Origin: Hirundichthys speculiger
Lineage: Eukaryota; Chordata; Actinopteri; Beloniformes; Exocoetidae
Direction of reading: 5' to 3'
Assembly: GCA_018398805.1 (NCBI GenBank)
Contig: JAGFBZ010000860.1
Coordinates: 787,501-851,500 of the forward strand
DNA length: 64,000 nt
The notes under the pieces were generated by a model. It was given only the letters and a program-made list of their open reading frames with translations. It searched no databases and had not been told where the DNA came from. Below are positions 44,736 to 57,812 of the stretch, piece after piece; positions within the stretch are counted from its first letter, which is position 1, and each line of letters opens with the position of its first letter. The translations under genes were made by a program, and so were the position numbers.

Positions 44736-46197
44736 ATCGCTGCCCACATAAATCCTTTTATTTGCTGTGAAATAAAGACAACATAACATTTTCTCATAAA
44801 GGATCATGAAAAAAAAAATTCCTCCGGCTCGGTTAGCTGATACTGTAATTCTCCGTGTGAGTTTTTTCCGTTCGTGTCACCAGAAGAACAAAAGGCCCAA
44901 GATGCCGTTGTGACCCAGAAGCGAGGGCGGCGTTTTTTAACGGTGGGTGTTGTTCATCTCAGAAGTGAATACGCTACGGATGATTCTCCTGCGGGGCATA
45001 AATGAAAATCCTTTTTTATTTTCTTCTCGTCGGTGTTGCACCATTACTCTTTCTGGCAGCTATTTAAAAGTGTGCCTGTGAGATTCATTGTGCATGCGTG
45101 TCATTTGTACAGTGTGAAGTATTACGCTTACACATGTCCATTGTGTGTGTGTGTGTGTGTGTGTGCTTTACAGGGCGATGTGCTACGGTGAATGTGTGTG
45201 TGTTTGCGCGCCTCGGGCGGTGGTCTGTCTCCGTGTTTGCCTGGCGAGGTGAGCACATACCGCAGATGCATGTATGTTTGCTCACTGTAATGAGTTTCAC
45301 GGGATCATATTAGTGTTCAAATATGGTCATGTGTTTTCCCCAGCACGAGCAGCGCCGAGAAATTAAGCATTTCATTTTCTAAAAGTGCACATGTAACATA
45401 CTTTAACAGGTTTGCCTGCTGTATTTTTGTCCTCAGGCTTATGGGGATGTCCAAATCAGATATGTTTATTCCACCTAATCAGCTACTTCATCAAAATGTA
45501 ACTCAGCCTGTTCTCACAGCTCCCCCAAAGGTGTCATAGTCGCAGTTAAGTACAACAAATGCCATATCTGTTTTAGTCACAGTCAGCTTATGGCAGCCTC
45601 TTCAATCTGAATGTACCAAAAAAAAAAAAAAAAGAAAAAAGAAAGAAAAATCTAAATTAGACCCACATAAAAGATAAAAATGCTGCAGATCAAGTGTGTT
45701 TCATGTTTGTGATACTATTTGATGCAGTTTAATATGTGGGAGCTCAGAGAGTATCCAAGTTTTACTTTCACTTTTGGATTCCAGTGACATTGAAAACATG
45801 ATAATTAACCCTTTTATTTTTCTATGATACATTTCTTTGGTCTTATTTCTTTACCGTGGGTCTTCTTAGACGCCTCCCATCGAGCTCATGCCCCATGAAG
45901 CCGTAAAATGTCAGGTTTTACGTCATGGAGGGAAATACTTTGGCCAACAAGGGTTATCTTGAGGAAGCTGCACAGCTGGTTTCCCTACTTTGCTGCAAGA
46001 CAGGGAGCAGCCTTGAACTCCTTTAGCTCCCCCCAAAGGCCTTGATGCACGATAGCCCACCGTGCCAGATGTTTGCGTCGCCCCCTCGTCATCTGCAGAC
46101 GCCCGCTGATGGAGGGTGCAGTCGTTAAACACCGACACTAGCAACGGCACGGCTAGGCTAACTGCTACAGACATCAAACCATGCAGAGCCCTTATAT
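44736..46197. other. No gene seen; (GT)n at 45144-45165
   Basis: Single-copy-looking DNA with an 11-unit GT microsatellite and an A-run near 45619-45634. The paired frames at 45085-45313 are artefacts of the microsatellite region. Confidence 0.45.
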
Positions 46198-46541
46198 CAG
46201 TCCTTCTCAAATAGTGGGGCGTGGCCCCCTTGGGGGGGGGGGGGGGGGAGTGCGATGCGATGCCAGAGGGACGCGTGTGACCCTGGGGAACGTGCTTTTT
46301 TTTTTGCCGTACTGGAATAAAGTGTAATTGCACATATACTACAGTAGGCGGCAGCGGCGCTCTCATTGTCGCAGTGTGCGCAGAGAGTATTAGCTATACT
46401 GTTTGTTTTTTTTGCACAGATATGCGCACACAGCACAGAGCAGGAGATATGAAGAAACTCTCAATTAAACAGGGATGAAAAGACGCAAAATGTTTTCTTC
46501 TTCCTAGAGGGGGCGCAGCAGAAAATAATAGAGAAGCACTG
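46198..46541. mobile_element. hAT MITE, CAGTCCTTCTCAAATAG end
   Basis: The ends CAGTCCTTCTCAAATAGTG and ATAGAGAAGCACTG are inverted. Flanks CCTTATAT and ACTCATAC share five of eight bases, so the TSD has decayed. It includes a G18 run (46232-46248) followed by purine-rich sequence. Confidence 0.7.
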
Positions 46542-47327
46542 ACTCATACATAACCGTTCTCTCACGAACTTTGAGCTAATTTGGCACTAGTTTTTATGAG
46601 TTTGACAGCGACTCTTCAGTGCATTCGATGACTACCAGCTGTAGCAACGCCGTGCCGTGTTAGCGTGAGCGTACAGGCTGAGCACAGCTTTGTGAGAGAG
46701 AAAATATCTGTTTTTCTGGGCAAAGAATAGACTTTTATTTGCTCAGATTGAGTTTTTCTTTGGCCAAAAAAAATAAATTATTTTAAAAAAGTATGTGCAA
46801 AGGAGAATATTGCTGTGTTCAGAAAGTTCTGTTGCTTCCTCAGGTTTAGGCGCAGATATTATGCCATAGTTGGAGGGAGATGAAACAGCAGACAGTTCTG
46901 TCATGGTATTTAGCAGCCGAGGAAATGGCTATGAATCAACCTGTAATAACAGTGCTGTACACCTGCATGGGTGCGATGGGATTTTACTGTCAGCTAGTAG
47001 CTGAACAGTGCATGAATTTTATTTTATATCGATGGTGCAGCTTTCTCATACTGGGAAAAGCTTCACTTCAGCTTTGTCTCTTCAGTTTTTTGGAGGAATC
47101 ACAACCAGTTCCTCATTTTAGACCCAACAGACCAGAACAGAGATCAGCCACTTGTTTTTTCACATTCTCATTTCCACATGAGCGTGCTCCAGATTGTGCA
47201 CTTGAGAACCTGCCCGGTGCACTTAAAAACGCTCGGTGGTCGATGGCGGTCCATCTTCGGACCACTACGACCGCACGGCTTTATTCTCTCATGAAAAGGG
47301 GAGAGACTGGACGCATGACAAGGAATC
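46542..47327. other. No supported gene; longest ORF of the window starts here
   Basis: The 165-codon forward frame (46880-47377) is the longest in the window, but has no recognisable domain and its last 17 codons run into a MITE (47328-47624). I regard it as chance. Confidence 0.4.
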
Positions 47328-47624
47328 TTCCATGCAGAGGAAACCGGACTTTTTCTTTTGTTGTCTTTTGTTGCTAATTACGAGACAAAAATAGCACAAT
47401 ACCAGCGATTTCTTTACTACAGTTCAGAGACCAGAGGCTGTGAAGGTAACAGAAAGACCACAGTTGAGCCTTTGTCTTGTTTTGCTGCAGTGCCTCGCTA
47501 TTTTTTTTGCGATTTTTAAACATATTTTAAACACATTATTTAGGCTTGGGGGGCTCCGGCTCCAGTATACGGAGTTTTGATTATCGCGCCGTCCCCATTA
47601 ACCGCAAAAAATAAGAGATCACTG
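47328..47624 (-). mobile_element. CAGTGATCCCTC-type MITE, copy D (partial)
   Basis: The right end AAGAGATCACTG is followed by TA. Inside, GCAGTGCCTCGCTA and CGTCCCCATTAACCGC match the reverse complement of copy A. Only the left half of the family is present, starting at CCATGCAGAGG. Confidence 0.82.
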
Positions 47625-50115
47625 TAATTCTACAAAAAAAAGTCACAAGTCCAGAGAAGCTGACTGAAGGATGTTGAAGGGACGAGAGGAAAAATAGGAA
47701 ACCGCTTAAGGAATTAAAGAAAATAAATTACAGCAGATTTTCAACAAAATGGAAATCACTGGTGATTTGTAACAGCCTAAATTTGTCTGAGGAGCAATTT
47801 TCCTCCAAGTAATTTGATTAAGGGCACCTTGACGGTCCTTAATAGAAGGTAGAGAGCTCTTAATTTACCCACAATCCACAGTTGTCCTCAAAGTTGAACC
47901 TTTAAACTGACGCTTACCAAAAATAGAGGAAACCTGCTCCAGAGGTGACATGATTTAAAAAAAAAAAAACAGTATATATAAGTGTTTACATTTTTTCAAA
48001 TGGAAATTAATTGGAAACGGTTAGGGCGCTTGCTAACTATGTTGCTCGCTGTTAGGGAAGCACGAGAGCTGAACGGCGGCGCGATGCCTTTTCAAGTGTC
48101 AGTGAGGCTTTGTTGCAGCGGCGCCAAACCTCAAATGACTTTCCGCTGAGCGGTCGTGTCGTGGGAATGGAGGAGGATGAAAAGATAAAACGCCGCAGCG
48201 GTAAAGATGAGGGAAGGTGAAGATTAACGCCCAGAGGCGATTTTGTCATGTTTTATGATGCTGACAGACATAATATAGTTCAACAAATATTTAAAAGCCT
48301 CAGTGGGAAGAAGGGAGGGGGCATGGGTTGGTATCTGTAATTACTCGCCAAATTATTCTGTGAAAAGCGAATGTTGGAAAAAGACAATGCAGCGGGAAGG
48401 CGTCAGCGTGGCACCGCGTTTCACAAGGGACACAAAGAGACAATGGTTCACTCCTCAGGCTCACACCGTCGCAGCTCTCGCTCGCAGGGAAATGGGAAAA
48501 AAAAGAGAGAAAAAGAAATAAAAGAGCCAAAGCTGAGCTGAGGAGGTGAGAAGGCGTGGATGAGTTCCCTCCCTCTCTCAGAACTGAGATCTCACCTTGA
48601 AAAGGCAACAGCCTCCTTGATCAATCTTTCATTGCCGTCCCCCGGCGGCCGCCCTCTCGCCCCGCACGCCGCCCCCTCCTCCCCTCAAATCCCACCGCTC
48701 TTTGGGCATTATAGACCAGGAGAAGAATCCCGCTGAACTGAATCACTCAGACGCTGTGTTTACAGACCCACCAGCCATTTTTGCTATCTGCTGCTCCGTA
48801 ATTGCGCCGCCACAGATACCCGCCCGCCGCTGCAACGGTCTTCGCAAACGCCGCGCGGCCATTCCTTTCACGTCGACGCACCTCCACATACATGACCGAG
48901 TCTGAAAGGAAACGAAGCTCAGAGAGAGTTCCAGCGAAGTTGGAGAAAGTCTGACAGCAACTCTAATAGGATCTGCTGCTGGAAATGAGTTAATTAATCT
49001 TGTCGACTTTCTCTCAACTTCCTCTATCTTAGCATTGCTGTCTCCTTTTTACCCCCACCATCACCTTATAATCCTTCCTTCAGTCAGCGCTCTCATTTCA
49101 TCCATTTTCTTTTTAAATTTTCATTTTAAATTTGCCCTCCCTCCTTATTTCTCTGCCTTTGTTTCTCAGACACGAGAACATCAAAGACGAAGGCCAGCAG
49201 GGCGATCTCTCAAGGGATGCTGGGACGTGGACTGCTACGACACAAAGTGGCGCTTTTACATCCTGACATTTTTTTTTTTCTCTACGTTTCTCTACGTTCA
49301 TCGCCACCTGCACAAAACTCATCAGCGGCGGAACATGACACTGCCGGGCCGGAAGCGGGGCACATGACCGGGCCCCTTTAAACCCAATAAAGCTTGTGAC
49401 TACATCGTTTTACAACATACACATGCCTGCAACAGCGGGGCTTACAAGCATTACTACATTTGACACATAGCTCAAAGCATTTGATAGTAAGAGTTCAACA
49501 CCACGAAGAGCGACCATGTCATTTTGAAATCAATTAAACCTGCAGTATTATGGCATAATGTATTGTCTAAAATAGATTCGGAGGTATGCGGTTGTGACGT
49601 CACGCAGGAGATGCATTCATTCATTCATTCATTCATTCATTCATTCTGCTCAGTACCAAGTGCCGATTTCTCCTGATGTGTTTCCATTGCTGTTAATAAA
49701 TACCAAGTCCGAGCATGTCGTTGTACGAGCCTTTTTGCAAGAGAAACCCGACAAAACCGACATGAAGTCTATCAAACCCTAATAATCATGTTCCTAATAA
49801 TGTCCCTAATAATAATGTTAGGCAGTCGGGCTACTCTGATTACAACCACATCAACAGTTTACAACTAACTCACATATTGTTTTCAGTGTGATTGTGAGTA
49901 ATTGTACCTGTGAATCTGGCTCCCTGACCGTGTCAGGTTCATCTCCAGGAGGATATGTATCCAACTTTTTTAGTTTAGTCTTTTCCTTCACTCTTTTTTT
50001 TCCTTTTCTTTGCGTTTTTGTTTTTAGCTCAGCTCACTTTTATGCTTGTATGAACTGCCACTCATGATTTAATTAATCCGTGATCCACCTACCCTGCACC
50101 ACGTAGACTCTGTTG
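47625..50115. other. No gene seen; possible conserved non-coding stretches
   Basis: No coding or transposon signature. 47690-47900 (GGAGCAATTTTCCTCCAAG, TAATTTGATTAAGGG) and GC-rich 48640-48900 are repeat-free. An (ATTC)n microsatellite lies at 49613-49646. Any regulatory role is a guess from composition. Confidence 0.3.
49613..49646. repeat. (ATTC)n microsatellite
   Basis: About eight consecutive CATT/ATTC units. Confidence 0.95.
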
Positions 50116-50800
50116 ACTGGGTTTGGGAATCGAGAACCGGTTCCTGTAGAGAACCAGTTCTGTGTGTTTCAATTCCATGGAATCGTTTGGCAGTTTATCC
50201 AGCGATTCTCTTATCGATTCCAACCAGCATGAATCTTGCGTAATTTACGCAAGTTACGCTCAGTCAATTCCAGAAAGCACTTATGTGATTAAGTTACGTC
50301 GGTTTAACACGCGCATTACAGTTGTAAACAACAATGGCTCCACCAGGTTCAAACGCTCCAAAGTTTGGCTTCACTTCACCAAAGAAAGATGGCAACAAGG
50401 CAACTAGCAGTCATTGCAAAGTGGAGATAACAGCGTCGGGAGGGAACACGACTAACATGCAGAAACATTTGAACACACAACATGCCATAACGAGTGTCAT
50501 GTTTTTGACGCTTCAGACTGATGGATGTCAACCAAGCAGCAGTAGCCAAGCTAAGATCACCTCTGGTAACTCTGGTTAGTAGCTATCCCACTGCCTATGT
50601 GCTTCTTTGTAAAACACGCTATAACATTAACGCTATGCTATTAAACGAATGCCTTCTGCATTACATTTAGAAGGTGACCGTGATGAGAGAGAGAGTCTGG
50701 CAGCACTCGCTCTTGCTCACTACCTACCTGCAGAAAGATCACGTATCCTTCCTGAAAAAGCAGACAAGCTTATTTTTCTGCAAAAGAATTGTTAATTCTT
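50116..50800 (+). mobile_element. Internally deleted hAT element
   Basis: Starts with GGGAATCGAGAACCGGTTCC at about 50126, a frequent fish hAT sub-terminal motif. It carries the two extremes of a transposase in + orientation: a BED finger (50334-50579) and the final C-terminal motif (50736-50793), with the catalytic domain missing between. The right TIR is not found. Confidence 0.65.
50334..50795 (+). pseudogene. hAT transposase, BED finger joined to C-terminal end
   Basis: The ORF from 50334 reads MAPPGSNAPKFGFTSPKKDG, then SSHCKVEITASGGNTTNMQK and HLNTQH. This is the second half of a BED finger (HLxxxH); the first Cys of CxxC is Ser here (SSHC for CxHC). A stop occurs at 50577. At 50736-50793 another frame reads RSRILPEKADKLIFLQKNC then a stop, the ending (LxPExVDxLIFLxKN) seen after the hATC domain. 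I infer an internal deletion of more than 1 kb of coding sequence. Confidence 0.75.
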
Positions 50801-53800
50801 CATAGTATTTGCAGATTTGCACTATGCACTGTTCCATTGTATTTGATAGTATTTAACTTTCTTTATTTTTATTTTTTAATTGCTTAGTGAGCTAAAATAT
50901 CCACCAATGAAACTCATGATGTTTTGGAATATTTCAGCTCCTGCTGACTTGTGACTGGAGTTCTGGAGTCCAGATCGAGCAGCGGCGGCAGGGGGGGCAC
51001 TGGGGGGGCAAGCGCCGGAAGCAGCCGCCGTTCACAAACAGAACTGGCTGTTAATGAATGTCACTGAGCAAAGACAGATAAAACGGAGCCAGCTACAGGT
51101 AACATCCAACATTCAGGTTCACTAACGTTCAGGTTTGATGAAGTGTGCAGTGACGGGAACCAAATTAATCACTCCGGCTGGCATTATAATCACTCCGGTG
51201 CAGTTGTTAAAAAGAGACCGTCCAGATGCACGAATATGTAAGGGGAGGTTAGAAAACCATAAATAAATATAAGCAACACTGTAATTATGTTTTTCTTACC
51301 TTTTAAAGGCCCATTAAATGTCAAGTCACCTGTGCAGAGAACACTTAACATGGACTGATCTCGCAGTCATACCCGTAACCTCAATCAGTAATTAATAGTG
51401 TTAGCCTCATGAAGGTTTCACACGGGGTCGGTGACATCTTCATCTTCCGTGATGACGATGATGATGTAGTTATGGCAACGTCTGAAAACAAACCAGGATA
51501 TTAAAACCAGCAGACCTGGATGCAATAAAGCCGTACAAGAAGATAGTTGGAGAGATTATGAGGCTGCTCATTGCTTTTACTGAGCAACGCACACGGACAA
51601 TTACTTGCAAAACAATATTGTCACTGCACGAGCGCTAGTGTCCATCAAATGCGCGCGGCGGTCAGGCTGACAAGTTCAAGAAGCTGAGCCAAGTGTGAGA
51701 AGATGCTGATTTGACCCATCTATTTCAGTAACGGCTTTGATAGCAGCTCAGCTTTCGCGAACAGTGTCAGTAATGAATGGAAGGAGATGTTGGGTTTGTG
51801 TAAAGCCCTGGCTGGCTAATACCTCTCCACCTTTGCACAGGTTTATGGCCATGGATCAGCAGGCTCAGTAACAAGGCTGACAGAGGCCTCTAACAAGACT
51901 GGAGACAGCCAAGCAGACGAACCTGGCAGCTCCTGTCTTCAAAGAGCAGCGAGGGAGGGAGGCGAGGGATAAATGGGAATGATCCAGTCAAGCGTGGCTG
52001 AACATGTGAGCCCATCTCAACGGACCAAAATGACTCTGCTGGAGATTGGTGTGACGTTGCTCTGTTCCCAGGATTAAGTAAGCAAAAGGGTAATTTTTTT
52101 TTAGCAGTACTGTTGAATGTACATTGTGATAAGGCAATGGAAGGCCTGAGCTGACATTCCCATAACACTAATATCTTGAATCAGGTAACTCCTTTGTTTT
52201 TTTCACCCAAACTCCAGTGCAGCAGGTACATTTGGAACAGGAACAGGAGCGAACGGACAAAATTAAACTGCCACAATTAGCAGCAAAGCTGTGGTAAAAT
52301 CATTCTGGTGGGGATAGTACAAGTTTAAAAGCTACCATAAAGTTTAAGTTGTGGTTTTAGTAGATGCAGTATTATTTTGGCTGAACCCTCCAACTAACAT
52401 TCAGGAAAGATTTAGGCCCATCTAAGCACGTGATGCCTGACTGTTAGTAGTTTAATCACCGCTGTTGGCAGGTATTTCTGAGGTTGTGCTTTATGTCCCG
52501 AGACCTATGCATGTCCCAACCAAGTTTGCTACAATGCCCCTCTCTGAAGGAAAAGGCTTGACAGGGAGCTATGAGGGATGAAGGTCACGGGACTTACATG
52601 ATAAAAATGGAGGTGATTAAAAACTTGCTTCATTTTTTAATTCCCTGGCATTTTTATGTCGGTGAACTGGCCGTTGGTGTGTGCCGACACTTTCAATGAA
52701 CAACTGGGAACAAATATAAGGACCACATTTTCACTTATTTCTACTGTTTCTGGGAATTTAGTAACATTCTGTGGGAATTAACGGGAATAAATTGGAAATG
52801 TGTTATATCGCAGGATATCGCACAACAGGGAACTTAAATGTAGTTGGAAAGAAGAAAATATCTGGGAATCTTGAGGAAAAAACAATTGGATTTAATGCAA
52901 ATTTCTGCACAGTCCTCCATCATCTGTCCCAATAATTTGGAGATAAAATGTTATGATATGCATGTATGTTCGTTATAGACAAACTCCCATAATTACCATG
53001 AAAAGTATCCAAAATTGAATATTTCCCAGCTTGCATTTCCATGGAAAGTTTTCTGAAAGCTTCTGGACATGACGGATACCTCAGTACTGCTGAAATAGTG
53101 TCCGCTGGGTGGCAACACCAGTCGAAAGCGGTCGTTACCGCTGCATTTGGGGCCTTTGCGAGACATGTTACTGTACAGTTTGAAAGCAACAAAGTGAACT
53201 TCCACTGATTTGGAAAGCACTGGTTTAGCACGAGACTTAGGACGGAACAGGGAAGAATATCGACATGCTGAACCTCACATTGGCTATGATCCCGTCGATG
53301 CAGCGAGGAACGGATCAACACTGACTGCAGGACGAGGGGTGATCCTTTCTTCTGTACCTGGAATAACTGAAGGAAGCGTAGCGGAGAAAGACGCGCGTCT
53401 CACATATTAAATTCGCGGTAGCCCCTATTTACCCGAAATACTCTTTGCAATGCTAAACTATATCAGTTTAGTGTGATCTGGTTTTGCCATCTGAAGTCAT
53501 CTTGGCAAATTTGTCTGGATGATTGTGAGCTCCAGAATCCACACGTTGCTCTTGTCAAGAGTGCTGCAGACACTCATCTTATTCTGCACATGCTTCTAAA
53601 AAAAAAACAATCAGGGGTTGATTTACAGAAGGATTGGTCGGGGTTAAGTTGATGAAGAGGAGGAGAAGCAGACTGCGACTGTCAGGACGTGTCTTTGCAT
53701 ACTTCCATATGCTCTCCTCCCTCTGCAAGTGTAAAGGAGTTCCTGGGAGCCACAGAAGGTTGTTAATATCCTCAGCACAGTCGAGTTGATTAGCTGCCAA

Positions 53801-55288
53801 CCTTCTTCTTTTCTTTTTTTTTTTTTTTTTTTTGGTTCAAGTGTTGCATAATTCACATTTTAACAACCAAGTTTACAAATTGATAGAGGAAGAAATTGAG
53901 CCAACATTATTGCTCCACGTGAGTAAGTAATAATAAAAATGAGACTGGGGGAGAGCCCACAGATGCCAAGAATCTCATTCATTTTGGTTGTTACGAGCAG
54001 CCACGCTCCAGCTTCAATAAAACCTTCGTCGTACCTCATCATCTATCACGGCCGTGGCCCTGGCAGATTCTTGGCTCCCTGACCAACCAGCCTCCTGGGC
54101 TCATAATGTGTATCGGGCTCTAACACCCCCCTCCAACCCCCCCCCCCCCAAGCTCAACACAGCTCCCTGAGCACTGAAGAACTGGTTCACTGTGTGCGTC
54201 CTTAAACATTATTGATGGGAGCTGAATCCGAGTGAACCCGGTGAAGGCTGGGGGTGCGGTGAACAGTGATCATCTGCGGATCAATGGATTTCATCCAATC
54301 ATGTCGTGAGGATCGGACAGCATCTTGTAACCTTGGATTTGTTGTGTCGCTGACCAGGCAAGAGGTCAGGGCATCAGACAGACGACTTTACTTTATTTAC
54401 TCCCGCGTGGGACGGGAATGATGACGGAAAGTCTGCGAAAGCACCATCCAGCCTCTTCTTCACTTTTTGAGCTGTTGTTAAGGAAGACTGTGATCCATAC
54501 CTCACTCAGATATCACCAGATTGTATCTGAAAATGATAAGAGGCACTGACCTCAGATGCTATCTGTCCTTAATCCTTCTACTCAGCGACAGCGGTGTTAT
54601 TAGCGAACAGCAGCAAAAGCGCCGGCGCTCTCATGCAGCTTGAAGAGCCAATATTCCTCTGAAACTCGTGTTTCATGTTGCCACTTGAGGACTGGCGAGA
54701 AATCCAATACTAGACCATCTTGGGGCAAATTGCGCGGCGGATTATAAAATAAATGATATTTCCAACGGCATGATGGCGAGTGACCTTGGATCAATGGCAG
54801 CGAGGTCGGGTCACACCTCAGTAGCGAGGCCCGAAGACACGGAGGGGGAAGACTCAGGATCACACGGAAAGGGTAGGAAGGGCAGCAGACCGAGTTAAAA
54901 GCATCAAATTAAACCTAAAGATATGTGTCTGCAGGGCTGAAGCCAAGCCAGCAGTCATCTGGAAAGAACTCTTAATAATTTCCCGCTCTGTCTTTATTTT
55001 TCTTTCTCTCCTCTGGTGTATCTAAGTTCCTCTCACTGTTGTTTGATCTCACCATCGCCTGAAGTCGCTACGCAGACGAGTTTTTTATCATATATTCGGG
55101 TGTTCCACATGAGGGAGTGTGTCATTAAAAAAAAGGCTCTTTCAAAGTAAATAAGATTCTTTCAAGGCAAAGCAGAGGACAATGGAGGCCGTGGCGGCAC
55201 TGACCAACGCAACAGGCAGCAGTAATTCAATTTAAGGAAAAATCTGCGCAAGTGGGTATGCAAAACAGCAATGTGTATGTGTATATAT
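50801..55288. other. No gene seen, 4.5 kb of single-copy-looking DNA
   Basis: No domain in any open frame, including 52920-53321 (133 codons, reverse) and 54600-54863. A T-run lies at 53814-53834 and C-runs near 54138-54150. The stretch 54590-54800 is repeat-free and evenly composed and could be conserved non-coding, unsupported by alignment. Confidence 0.4.
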
Positions 55289-57169
55289 TAGGGTTAGGGC
55301 GTTTTTTTATCGCGTTAATTCATTAATTTATTAACGCCGACTGTTCTGTCCTCAATGCGTAGCATGCATGTGTTAATAGGCAGCTAAACTCTTCACTCCA
55401 AACAACACACTGGGTATCATCTTTGCCAGATTTATTGATGAAGTAAAGTGTGAAACTAAAAGAGATGAACAAAATGATACAGTCATGAATATTGCATTTA
55501 CAGAGATGCATAAACCCTAAAATAAACAATTACCGTAGCCTAACATGGCTAGATAAATAGCTCAAAAATAAACACAAATAAGTAGGCTACACAACGTAAT
55601 ATACTTGCCACTTAAGAATCAAGCATATAACCATAAATTCACATGTAAACAACACATACCGACTGTAAAAACTGTGTCTCCGTGCTTCTTTTATCTGGTG
55701 CCTAAATTACAAATCTAGAAGCAAAGATCAATCAAGAATTTAATACAATCATGTATACAAAGAATTATTGGGCCATGCAGAATATTTTAATCGGCCGATG
55801 GTACACTTGTTCACAACATCACCAAGATGCTGCCATGGACAAAATGCACGCTGGAAGTTAATTGTGTTCATCTTTTAAGGATCCAGAGAAGGCGTGTCCT
55901 TAGTTCCTCTGAGTTTAATTGTCCTTTGTCTCCGAAGTCCAGATGGTCCAGTCACACAGTCTAAGTAAATCAACAACTGTTGTTCCAGGGTCTTCAAACT
56001 GGTGATGGGGGTCGGGCGGATGTTGTCTATTAAGATCCAGATGTCCAGTCCAAACAAAGGTGGTGTGTTTGCTCCAGGAAAGGGGGTGTAACTAAATACG
56101 TTGACCTATGCCATCGCATAGTCTTTTGAAGACAACAGGTCAGGAGGTCAAGCAGCAACTCTGAGCAATCACCCTCTTACAGCCAACCCCCAGGCAATAA
56201 AGTTTAGCTCTACAGTTCTAACTAAGAATTCTAAATCCTAACACGACGATGCAAATCAAAGATGTATGCTGGAGTGGCTAGTCGTAGCTAGAAGCTGACA
56301 AATGTGCTGCTCTGAACTTCTTTGTTGTTGTTTTTCTGTGACTTCCTGCATAAAGGTTGGATTCAATATTGACAAAGCCTAGCCGCTGCACCAAAATCGG
56401 CCAGTAGATGGCGGTACTGCTATTTAACTCATTTATTTTTAATTTACTACAATGAAACAGGATTAAAATATAAAATGAAACACTTCAAATCAGTTTTTAA
56501 CTGATTTTAACTTTTTTTTTAATCTGAATCTTATAAATGAAACTGAACACCGACATTTATTTTATCGCGCGTTAATGGATGTTGCTTTTATTTTGCAAAG
56601 TCTGTTGCTGGCTGCTGCGGAACCGAAAAAGAATTGGTGGAAAAACATGCAGAAAATAAAACGGAAACTCCTGTATAAACAGGCAGTTTACATTTTAGTC
56701 CGATGTAAAGAAAATTTCAATAGTGAATTGTTTTGTCCTTCACACTGAACATAAACTGGTAACGCTGCTCCCCGGTAAAGGTTTCTGCTGTTACCTTAGA
56801 AATTGCCAGTTTTAATGTTCTGATTGTGGCTAAGGATTTTATTGGTAGACTTTTTTTTTCATAAAAACAAAAAAAAGAAAAAAGGATGACCTTAATGCCC
56901 TGGCAGTGGCAATAAGCTTTATTTCATTTTACATTTTTTAAGTCAAGATTTACACTAAATATGTGTTACTGACAAGTGCTGATTTTTAAAAGTGTTTTTG
57001 CAGCAAATGTTATGGCACTTTAGTTCATATGGCAGCAGGACATTTAAATAAAAATTAACTTTACGAATTCATTATTTGATTTTGCATATACAATGTTTTT
57101 AATCATGATTAATCAGGGAAATTATGCGATTAATCGCGATAAAACATTTTTAATCCTTACCCAGCCCTA
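55289..57169. mobile_element. hAT element split by an LTR-like insertion
   Basis: Ends TAGGGTTAGGGCG and CCTTACCCAGCCCTA. The interior next to the right end (ATTAATCGCGATAAAACATT, CTGGCAGTGGCAATAAGC) matches the family at 31.6 and 34.2 kb. A 1208-bp insertion with its own TSD lies at 55342-56549; without it the hAT is about 670 bp. The element lies in a TG/TA-rich tract on both sides. Confidence 0.85.
55342..56549. mobile_element. Putative solo LTR with 5-bp TSD
   Basis: It begins TGTTCTGTCC and ends ACTGAACA (TGTT/AACA, TG...CA). The flanks are both CCGAC (55337-55341 and 56550-56554), and removing it restores the hAT sequence across the join. AATAAA is at 56196-56201. No gag-pol motifs were seen in 1.2 kb. 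A solo LTR, or a short non-autonomous LTR element, explains it best. Orientation and family are unknown. Confidence 0.75.
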
Positions 57170-57170
57170 A

Positions 57171-57240
<70 letters not shown>

Positions 57241-57246
57241 TACACA
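57171..57246. repeat. Palindromic (TG)n(TA)n(CA)n microsatellite
   Basis: TGTGTGTGTG, then 25 TA units (57181-57230), then TACACACACATACACA. The whole tract is self-complementary. Confidence 0.97.
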
Positions 57247-57812
57247 CAGTGGTCCCTCGCTAATTCGCGCTTTAAGTTCCGTTGTTTTAGTTATTCGCGG
57301 ATTTTTCAGAAATATATAATATTAAAAAAAATCAAGAAAAATTGGGAAACATCACAGGATGTTGTGCGCGTTCTCTCACTGCGAAGAAATGTTGTGAGCC
57401 AGCCTGGCCCCTTTAAACAGGTGACCTTATGGGTAATGGTGTGGCCTTATGGGTAATGTAGTGTGTGTGTCGTGGGACGGCAGAACAAAAACGGGGTTAG
57501 ATGAAAAGTGGAGTGAGCATAAACAGCAGCCCAGCGTGTATAGATTTACATTCTCTGTTAACCAACAGGAGCCCAACAATACAACCTGTGTGATGTTACA
57601 AGTTCCTGCAGTGCCAGAATAAAGTGCTCGTTCCATGCAGGTAAACCGGACTGTTTCTTTAGTTGTTGTTAACGTGTTAGCCCTAACTACGAGTCAAAAA
57701 TAGCACAATACCAGCGGTTTCTTTACTACGGTTCAGAGACCAGAGGCTGTGAAGGTAACAGAAAGACCACAGTTGAGCCTTTGTCTTGTTTCGCTGCAGT
57801 GCCTCGCTACTT
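57247..57812 (-). mobile_element. CAGTGATCCCTC-type MITE, copy E
   Basis: Starts CAGTGGTCCCTCGCTAATTC and matches the reverse complement of copy A through GCAGTGCCTCGCTAC. The far end is truncated at about 57812. It carries the same 69-codon frame (57427-57636, reverse) as copy A. Confidence 0.87.

Noticed and set aside
45085..45313. 71-codon ORFs on both strands
   Set aside because: Centred on a (GT)n microsatellite giving VCVCV/THTHT peptides.
46880..47377. 165-codon ORF, longest in the window
   Set aside because: No recognisable domain, Cys/Leu-rich patches of random type, and its 3' end lies inside a MITE whose other copies do not encode it.
57172..57456. 94-codon forward ORF
   Set aside because: Starts in the TA microsatellite (repeated YI) and runs antisense through a MITE.
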